The translations under genes were made by a program, and so were the position numbers. From Chara braunii (taxonomy: Eukaryota; Streptophyta; Charophyceae; Charales; Characeae), in the NCBI GenBank assembly GCA_003427395.1, contig BFEA01000043.1, forward strand, positions 3,300,579 to 3,323,801: DNA of 23,223 bases, in the 5' to 3' direction. Within the stretch, counting starts at the first letter, position 1, and the number at the start of each line of letters is the position of its first letter. The notes beneath the pieces are model-generated. The model saw nothing but the letters and a program-made list of their open reading frames with translations, was not told the origin of the DNA and searched no databases. Positions 16,600 to 23,223 of the stretch are shown here, piece after piece.

Positions 16600-16955
16600 T
16601 TCCACAGTTGACCAGGTCAAAGTCAACCCGGTCGGAGTCGACTCCGTCTCCCGGGTAATTTTTTGTGGGTCGGTTGATGACAGTGATTGTAAATGGATGT
16701 CGACTTGATGTGCCAAGGCCTGAGACTTGGGACTGTCGACTTGATGTGCCAAAGCCTGAGACTTGGGACTGGTGAATGTCCCATCGATTACCGGTACTTA
16801 AGTTCCTACGGGACTTGCTCACTTGTGTTATGGTGGTGGTGGCGTGTACCGTAATGTGAGCAGTCGGGAGTCAACTCAGTTTGACCAGTTTGCGTAAAGT
16901 TTGACGAATGCACACACTCGATGCGTCAGATTACAAGCGCTGGATCGAGGAGTGC
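16600..16955. repeat. Spacer with two 36-bp tandem units
   Basis: gtcgacttgatgtgccaagg and following (16699-16734) is repeated at 16735-16770 with one change (aaggcc to aaagcc). The remainder has no recognised gene. It lies just 3' of the minus-strand open frame and could include its 3' untranslated region. Confidence 0.75.
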
Positions 16956-18070
16956 TCACTTAATTGATGTAAGACTGGTTGTGGAACGAGGATTTGTGTT
17001 GGGTGTAGATGTATTCGGCCCACCGTCTGGAGGCCGCGAGTCATCCTCACTGGCTACAGCCAGTCGCGATTTCTGGGGCGCTGATTCCTTACCGGACGCC
17101 GATTCATTGGGCTCGGACTCCTCGTCATAGGTGGTTGCCTTCGCCCGAAGAGCAGCAATCAGCGCTGGACCGAGGACCGGTTCGCGTGTATTCTCGGTGA
17201 TGCTCTCAAGTCGGCTTTTCGCAGAGAAAGACGTTACTCTGCTCGTCAATGCGCTTGTCCTTTCTGTTGGCGACAAGTTCGCCGGAAATTTCTCGTCCAC
17301 AAAGCGCTTTATCCGACTAATGCTGTTCCTTCTTGATGGGCTGGTTGAGAGGCTTGTTGGAGTCCTCATCGGAGAACTCGTTCCCGGACTCCCTGGACTT
17401 TTCGGGGTGTTGCTGCTCACCGACATTCCTTCTGGCAGATGAAGACCAGGCAAGGCCCTCCTGGGAGTGGCATCAACAGACCGGGATAGGCCACCATCGC
17501 TCCTGGGCCCATCATGGTTCACAAGGCCGTTAATCTCCAGGCGGAGGTTATGGGAGAAAGAAACTTTTTGCGACGGATCCACAGGACTATGGCCCAGTTC
17601 CATGGGACTATGACCCAGCCCCTTACCATCCTCTTGTCGATGTGTTGGTGTCCCCTTTGATAGCACCAGATGAGGTGTCGATGATATGGGGGAGCCACTG
17701 TCCACCCTTGAAGTGTGTGGCTTCACATTCGAGGAAAGGACAGCCGTGGATGTGTCGGCTTTGACCGACGATTCCGCGTTCCGAGCCATTGGATCCGCAG
17801 GTTGACCAGCACCACTCCTTGCGGTCCTTGCGGATTGATTCGTGCCGGTTCTGGGGCCGCTAGATGCTGGATCAGATGATGACGAGTTCGTTTGAGCGGC
17901 GCCAGGCTGCGACGGAGTCCCATGGACGCTGCTACCGGTCACTTTCTGTGGCTGCATTGCACCCGACTTGTTTGAATCTGCACCACTTGTTGCCGATCCC
18001 TCGGCCGTCTGACCTGTAGACCCCCCACTTATCCTCTCAGGTCCTTGTCTATCAGAAACAGAATTGCCTG
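16956..18070 (-). CDS. Ser/Pro-rich protein, probable 3' exon of a host gene; function unknown
   Basis: Reading on the minus strand, the frame is open from just after a TAA at 18071-18073 to the TGA at 16956-16958, about 371 codons. An ATG at 17957 would give 333 residues, but the open frame extends about 38 codons upstream with similar composition, so 17957 may be an internal Met. An AG (ACCAG/GCAA) near 18066 could be a splice acceptor. The protein is rich in Ser, Thr, Pro and Gly for the first 210 residues (for example SPGSPGTSSPMRTPTSLSTS), as expected of a disordered region with possible SP/TP phosphorylation sites. A more ordered, basic and possibly helical patch follows (RRNSISRIKRFVDEKFPANL), then EPVLGPALIAALRAKATTYD and an acidic Ser-rich tail ending SLTSIK. 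I recognise no family, no transmembrane segment and no zinc finger. It is the longest clean frame in the window not made of simple repeats. Confidence 0.5.
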
Positions 18071-18262
18071 GTTACCTCCCTTGATGAGAGCGCTTTGAGA
18101 ATGTTTGCCCTTACTCCTGTTGGTGTTGTCGACGACATCCACCACCGAAGCTGATGACCACACAACGCATCCTCGCGGCCCATGGCCGTTCCCCGCACCC
18201 CTGTTTAAGATAGGAGTCTCCTTTCCTCGTCTGCGCGAAGGACCTCCGCCCATACTCACCAC
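18029..18262 (-). CDS. Small open frame upstream of the Ser/Pro-rich frame, possible preceding exon
   Basis: A 77-codon minus-strand frame begins with ATG at 18262 and ends in a TAA at 18029. It encodes a Gly/Arg-rich N-terminus (MVSMGGGPSRRRGKETP) followed by less biased sequence. It overlaps the 5' end of the larger minus-strand frame in a different phase. It could be part of the same gene joined by a splice or broken by an indel, or it could be chance. A GGTAAC word at about 18067-18072 could be a donor. No family was recognised. Confidence 0.25.
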   Translation of the reverse strand: MVSMGGGPSRRRGKETPILNRGAGNGHGPRGCVVWSSASVVDVVDNTNRSKGKHSQSALIKGGNQAILFLIDKDLRG

Positions 18263-18717
18263 ATCTGCCCCTCAAACCTATCAGCAACATGCCTGATGTT
18301 CCTGTCCTTACCGGTCTAAAGACCTTTTTTATTTTTTTAAAGACCCTTTTTTTTTTTTTCGGGAAATCCCGGTCCCAGCTGGCTAGGGGAGGGAGGTGGT
18401 GAGCGCACCTTCCTCTAGCAACCTGTCACTGGGTGCTCCACTGCAGCCCCAGTCTATTGGCGAGGACCAAAAAACTAATAGTGGCACTCGTCTACCGTCA
18501 GCCTTCCTTCCATATCCTCGAGACCCTTCTGCCTGTTCTATACCTGGTGGCTATTTCTAACCACCAGTCTTGTGGGGTTGAATTATTGAATATCAGCCCA
18601 GCTCCGTGCAGTGTACGGTTCCCTCACAGTTGGCACTCCTTTTCATTTAGTATGGCTGGCTGTCTTTCGAATTAAAAAAAAAAAAAATCAAAAAAAAACA
18701 TTGAGTCTGACTACATG

Positions 18718-18754
<37 letters not shown>

Positions 18755-19086
18755 AAGGCTGGCTGGCTGTTCTTACGGAGAAATGCACCCAGGAAAGTCT
18801 CTGGTGTGAGTTAGCTTCCACTTCCACTCAGGCCTTCGCTCTAGGACTGACCCCTCTTGCTTTCAGACAGCTCTTGTTGAAACATGGGTCTGCAATTGCA
18901 GCTTTCCAAGTGGTGGTTCTAGAAATATGTGTCCTCTTCGGAAGTACCCTTCTCCAGAAGGTAAAACTTTGTCCCTGGTGTGGTCCCACGATCAACAATC
19001 TTCGTCTCCCGACGATCGTGTCCGATAAGAATGTAGACTGGTCGGATAAGGATGTAGACTGTGAGTCCCAATTCGTATAAGCAGTC
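18263..19086. other. No recognisable gene; A/T tracts
   Basis: T tracts occur near 18325-18359 and A tracts near 18674-18700 and 18721-18752. A small palindrome with tggtgg and ccacca ends lies at about 18547-18568. Short frames on both strands lack motifs. Confidence 0.45.
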
Positions 19087-19532
19087 CGAAAACCAGAAGC
19101 GATCTCCATCTGGACCGTTGCTCGGTCCATCACCAGATCCTAGGCCCTCAAAGCAACTTGGACGGATGGGATGTGCGTCAATCAAGGGTAGAGAGTACTT
19201 GAGAGTCCCGGACAAGGGTTTCCGCCAAAAGGTGCTCGGGCCCCACACAAGGTCTCAACCTTCAACATTTGCACCCCTTCACCGATTATCGTCAGTTCGT
19301 CAGCTCCACCTGAAAACCAGAAGCGATCTCCTTCTGGACCGTTTTTTTTGGCTCGGTGCATCACCAGATCCTAGGCCCTCAAAGCAACTTGGATAGGATG
19401 TGCGTCGATCAAGGGTAGAGAGTACTAGAGAGTCACGGACAGGGGTTTCCGCCAAAAGGCCCTCGCACCCCCCCCCTCCCGGCTCAACATTTGCACCCCT
19501 TCACCAATTATCGTCAGTTCCACCTGACATGC
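19087..19532. repeat. 224-bp tandem duplication
   Basis: gaaaaccagaagcgatctcc occurs at 19088 and 19312. The copies run in parallel through atcaccagatcctaggccct, agggtagagagtact, gggtttccgccaaaagg and caacatttgcaccccttcac. The second copy has a T-run insertion and a C-run insertion. Frames over this block are not conserved between the copies. Confidence 0.92.
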
Positions 19533-19786
19533 TCTGCCGGCGTGCCGTACATTGTGCGCATTCCATCCTTTGCCTTGCCTTCAGTCCTCTGCGGCATGCC
19601 TTCAGCAGTCCACCCGCCTTCATAGATTACATGATTTACGGCGGCGTATCTTCGCATGTTCTAGTGAAAGATTCGTTCTTGTTTTGCACATTCGGTAGGT
19701 AGTGTGGAACCACGATCGCACTTCTCTCAACCCATTGCATGCATCAGTCGCGGTACCGGTTTTGGGGAAAGTTGCGGGGTAACATC

Positions 19787-19858
19787 AGTTGGGTAAATAG
19801 TAAATACCCCAACTCCTTGTTGGGACATGGTCGCTCTCCTGGATTTATTTACCCAACT
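19787..19858. repeat. Short inverted repeat
   Basis: agttgggtaaat (19787-19798) is the exact reverse complement of atttacccaact (19847-19858), with a 48-base spacer. It could be a tiny foldback element; no target duplication was seen. Confidence 0.6.
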
Positions 19859-20029
19859 TGCAGCCTTTGAGACACAGGACGCCTTTTATATCATTGCTGC
19901 ATTCATGTCCGGCGTGGGCACCATGAGGCTGTGCCTAAAAAAGGCAGCCTTTTTCATGGCAATCTGCCAGCACTGGTTTTAGGCCAACAAGATCATAGAA
20001 AATCTCGCGAAACTGAGCTGGTATTGCTC

Positions 20030-20935
20030 TGGACCCACTGTTGTTCCAGGTCCAAACTGAACCACCACTGTTCCAGACCCAAACTGAGCAGCGGGCACTG
20101 TTCCAGATCCAAGCTGAGCCGAGACCCAGACTTTTTTCCAGATCCAAACCGAGAAGCCACTGCTCAAGACCCGCGAACTAAGCGTCGTCACCGATCGATC
20201 CAGACCCAAACGTGTTCCGTACCCGGACTGTGCCGCCACTGTTCCAGTCCCAAACTTGTTCCCCCCTTCCAGACCCAAACCGAGCCGTCACTGTTCCAGG
20301 NCCAAACGTGTTCCGTACCCGGACTGTGCCGCCACTGTTCCAGTCCCAAACTTGTTCCCCCCTTCCAGACCCAAACCGAGCCGTCACTGTTCCAGGCGCA
20401 AACCTGTTTCAGACCTAAATTGAGCTGTCATTGCAGCAGACCCAAACTTGTTCCAGACCCAAACTGAGCCGCCACGGTTCCAGACCCAACCCTGCTCCAC
20501 ACCCAAACTTGATCCACATGCAAACTCGTTCCAGACCCAAACCGAGCTGCCACTGCTCCAGACCCAGACTTTTTTCTGGGCCCAAACCGAGAAGCCACCC
20601 CTTCTCCAGACCGGGCAGACCCGAACTATGAGCCGTCACCAATCGATTCAGACCCAAACTTGTTCCAGACCCAAACTGAGCCGCCACGGTTCCAGACCCA
20701 AAAACTTGTTCCTTTCGAGAACCAAACCCACCCGTCAGGGCCGTCACTGTTCCTGACCCAAACCTGTTCCCGATCTAAATTGAGCCCCCACTGCTCCAGA
20801 CCCACACTCGTTCCAGACCCAAACTGATCCGCCACCGTTCCCGACCCAAACGTGCCCCACACCCAAACTTGTTCCGTATCCACAACTTGGTCCAGACCCG
20901 AACTGAGCCGCCGCCACTGCTACATGCCCGCCCAA
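20030..20935. repeat. Minisatellite of about 27-bp units with codon-multiple period
   Basis: Variants of ttccagacccaaactgagcc and gccactg recur dozens of times across about 0.9 kb. Because most units are multiples of three bases, several frames on both strands stay open for 60-178 codons. The plus strand reads as TQTCSRPKLSRHC-like and the minus strand as GSGTVAAQFGSGT-like repeats. I do not call a gene. Confidence 0.9.
20204..20395. repeat. Near-perfect 96-bp duplication inside the minisatellite
   Basis: cgtgttccgtacccggactg starts at 20211 and again at 20307. The copies are identical apart from an undetermined base at 20301. The period is 32 codons. The identity shows recent expansion. Confidence 0.92.
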
Positions 20936-21092
20936 ACTTGTTCCTTACCCAAATGAAATGGAAGGGTAGATCACCAACTCCAGCACAATCAATGCCCCTC
21001 CTGTGTCGTATCAAACCAGACTTGGAACAGCCTCAGAGGCAACCTGAAACAAGTACCACCACCCTGTTTTGTCATGTCATAGGGCCTCGCCG

Positions 21093-21202
21093 CACCACTC
21101 TCGAAATGTGAAACAGTTGCAAAAAGACAAAAAATTGGCGGCCACATCTGGCCATGTTCTAGCAGGAAGTTAATTCTCAATTTGCACATTTCGAGAGTGG
21201 TG
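21093..21202. mobile_element. 110-bp foldback MITE, unrelated to families T and F
   Basis: Perfect 18-bp terminal inverted repeats are caccactctcgaaatgtg (21093-21110) and cacatttcgagagtggtg (21185-21202). Similarity extends a little outside (cgcaccac and gtgtggc). No coding capacity and no clear target duplication. A sequence at about 19687-19715 (gcacattcggtaggtagtgt) resembles its right end. Confidence 0.75.
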
Positions 21203-21357
21203 TGGCAACGCCCATCGATCTAGATCTAACTTCAACTGACCGTCGTGCCAATCATTGTTGTTACAAAGCCAGATCACAAAATCGTGGCGACACCAATGTT
21301 CATCAGGCACCTCATCTGTTCTGTTTTCCGAGCCCCCGACGTTAATTTTTATCCATT

Positions 21358-21425
21358 TGATTCCGCCAGGACTTGAACTCCTGATCTGTTTATCAACAGT
21401 TACATGTGTGTACCATTCACATTCA
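21358..21425 (-). mobile_element. tRNA-like SINE head on the minus strand
   Basis: On the minus strand it reads atggtacacacatgtaactg, ttgataaacagatcag, then the B-box-like gagttcaagtcctgg. This parallels the SINE at 4139 (ggtacacccatgaactgttg, then agttcgaatcc), so both come from one tRNA-derived family. No intact cloverleaf and no target duplication found. Confidence 0.55.
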
Positions 21426-21933
21426 AAGTACCTGGTCTGAAAATAACCGAACCGTAACTTTTACTACGCAATCGACAATCCTTACCACAGTCAGTGCCGA
21501 AGCATTATTCCATTTTATTTTATTTTTTCGATTTTTATGCGTGTCATCCCTGAGTGTGCAGGGGCCATTTGCTAATTACCCTTCTCTGTTATCGTTCCAA
21601 TTTTAACGGATGTCCCAAAGGACAGCATTATTCCATTTTCATTTTCAATTTCTCAATTTTCAACCTGGAGTTCGATCACAACTTTTAATCTTTTTTTTTT
21701 TTCCCTTTCTTTTACAACTTAGAGGCCCCAAATCCAAGGGTTGGTAGCCCCCCCCCCTCCCCCCCAAGGTGTCAATCGTCCAATCTCACCCGGTTTTGGT
21801 CGGTGAGGATGTGGGGTATTATTAACCCCCATGGGTTGGTACCGCCATTGTCTGCGGTCTGTAACTTAGTACCCAAGGTGCTTGCAATTCTCTAAAATCA
21901 AAGGCTCGAAGAGCGAGACTTTCGAGATTTTTC

Positions 21934-21937
<4 letters not shown>
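21426..21937. other. No recognisable gene
   Basis: A/T-rich sequence with a T tract near 21690-21702 and a C-rich tract near 21749-21766. ccaaggtg recurs in the flanks of the homopolymer block (about 21765 and 21873). Confidence 0.4.
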
Positions 21938-22020
<83 letters not shown>

Positions 22021-22036
22021 CAAATAAAAGCCCCCC

Positions 22037-22068
<32 letters not shown>
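21938..22068. repeat. Very long T tract followed by an A tract
   Basis: About 75 consecutive T's (21938-22013) are followed by a short spacer with ccccccc and then about 30 A's (22038-22068). The two tracts could pair as a hairpin. Exact lengths are unreliable in such sequence. Confidence 0.9.
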
Positions 22069-22070
<2 letters not shown>

Positions 22071-22237
22071 TTAGTACCCAACAAGGTGTCCGTGTCACAA
22101 TGATCCAAGCTGACATGCTTGGCAAGTGCTGGAGGCTCAGGATGACAGCAGCTGTATGGCATCCTCCTCGCTACCCTAGGTCTTGTGCCACTTGTGGGCT
22201 GGGTCTTATCAGCTTATATTTTGTCTCTTCTCTTTTT

Positions 22238-22390
22238 CTTTTTTTTTGGTTTAAGAAGAACAGCCCGAGGCGGTTATAGGGATGCTGATAAGAGCAGACA
22301 CCACTATCACTCCCGGGAAGCCTCCGTCTATTGGTGGCGTCATTGATATGCATTTAGTACTCTGCACAAGGGAAGGGAAGGAGGAGTTGT
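22238..22390. repeat. Dispersed repeat D, copy 2
   Basis: It shares tgataagagcagacacc (22286-22302) with 10134-10150, and a similar T tract upstream and similar words downstream. Confidence 0.5.
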
Positions 22391-22502
22391 TCAGAAGCGA
22401 GGAAGGGCAAAAGTTTGCTTCACAGGGTCGTCAGTACCCTCCACTGGAGCAGACTACGCAATCGATGGGCAATAACAGATGTAGGAGTACCTAGGGGTCA
22501 GA

Positions 22503-22613
22503 CTACCGTCTTCAACCCAATTGAACGCCCGGTCATTATAGCCGTATTTGGTGCAATTTTCAGTCCACATACGGCTGTAATGACCGGGCGTTCTATTTGG
22601 GTGAAGACAGTAG
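22503..22613. mobile_element. Foldback element F6, 111 bp, best-preserved hairpin
   Basis: It runs from ctaccgtcttcaacccaatt to ctatttgggtgaagacagtag. The inner arms cgcccggtcattatagccgt and acggctgtaatgaccgggcg pair almost perfectly, so the whole element folds into one hairpin of about 49 bp. No target duplication was evident (aga on the left, atg on the right). Confidence 0.88.
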
Positions 22614-23223
22614 ATGGACCAGAATTTACGGACGCAATAAGTAAAACAACAGATGTAAGCAATGATCTCAATGGGAGCTGTCAAGAGAAAAAATTCAGTT
22701 TTAATTTTTTTTAACTTTTATTATCATCATGAACTGAAATTCTCGAGGACTCGAACATATCCACAATTTCAACAGCAGCTAGCTTGGAGGATACCAGGGA
22801 GGGAAACTGGGGAAAGTTATATGGGAGGGGGATATGGGAGGGGATGATGAAGAAGTGTGTGTGAAGGAATTATAGATTGGTTTTGAGGACTGGAACGCGG
22901 TCCACCATTCAGTACACATGTGCCCTGTTCTTAAAGAATCTGAATTTCCCGGGCCCCTTTCCTCCTCCCCCTACTGCTAGTGTCCCGAGATCTGGGTTTG
23001 ACTCTTGAGTGAAACAAATGTCAAGTTTCATGTCAAAGTGCTAAAAAAAAAAAAAAAAAAAAAAAAGGGAGTAAACTTAGTAAAAGTAATATATGGCTGG
23101 TGCGCGCTAGTGAGAGGTGAAGAGGCGTGGATCTGCGGTCAGTATGACGGACTCTGGACCCGGTTCCAGCAGGTGCAGCTCCCCACGAATAGATGGAGCG
23201 ATCCAAATAGGCCTATTAGGGGG
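22614..23223. other. No recognisable gene
   Basis: A G-rich segment (about 22820-22845) and an A tract of about 25 bases (23043-23067) occur. A weak B-box-like gggtttgactcttg at about 22994, before that A tract, is not enough to call a SINE. Confidence 0.4.

Noticed and set aside
19931-20467. 178-codon frame with QTQTCSRPKL-type repeats
   Set aside because: It is explained by a minisatellite whose unit is a multiple of three. Frames on the other strand are also open.
22980-23067. Fourth SINE with B box and A tail
   Set aside because: The B-box match is weak (gggtttgactcttg), no A box is visible, and no target duplication was found.

Overview
This is repeat-dominated nuclear DNA from a eukaryote. 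I see no bacterial operon structure, no rRNA, no intact tRNA and no CRISPR array. Long A/T homopolymers, CT and ATC microsatellites, minisatellites, tRNA-derived SINE-like sequences and several inverted-repeat transposon families fill most of the window. Two degenerate blocks of plant-type telomere-like repeats (CCCTAAA) and the style of the reverse transcriptase point to the green lineage, possibly a charophyte alga such as Chara. That assignment is inference, not proof.

Layout. Positions 124-3350 hold the decayed coding region of one retroelement: a Penelope/TERT-like reverse transcriptase, a long low-complexity linker with internal repeats, a Josephin-like cysteine protease (deubiquitinase fold) and two tandem RING-like zinc fingers. 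It is broken by at least three frame changes and one in-frame TGA. Positions 3880-9450 are nested mobile DNA: a repeat interrupted by a tRNA-derived SINE (4139-4297) with target duplications and a paralogous empty site at 9058; two copies of a roughly 1.1-1.3 kb element with an A-rich tail, the second bounded by perfect 20-bp direct repeats; a roughly 1.2 kb element with long imperfect terminal inverted repeats between them; and a 189-bp MITE at a TTAA site. Positions 9450-12850 carry no recognisable gene but hold another tRNA-like sequence, short tandem repeats and a minisatellite containing a 175-base assembly gap.

Positions 12846-14215 hold three more members of the TTAA-site MITE family and a 435-bp tandem duplication. 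One MITE sits in the first duplicate, and its empty site is preserved in the second. Positions 14440-16600, plus 22503-22613, carry a separate family of roughly 111-bp foldback elements; two copies show 3-bp target duplications. The only candidate host coding sequence is a Ser/Pro-rich open frame on the minus strand (16956-18070), probably a 3' exon.

Positions 18263-23223 contain a 224-bp tandem duplication, a 0.9 kb minisatellite that stays open in several frames, a small 110-bp MITE, a minus-strand tRNA-like sequence and very long T and A tracts. The main biological point is the retroelement: if its domains belong to one mobile polyprotein, it couples reverse transcription to ubiquitin removal and possibly ubiquitin ligation. 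The rest is mostly non-autonomous parasites whose insertion history can be read from nested copies.
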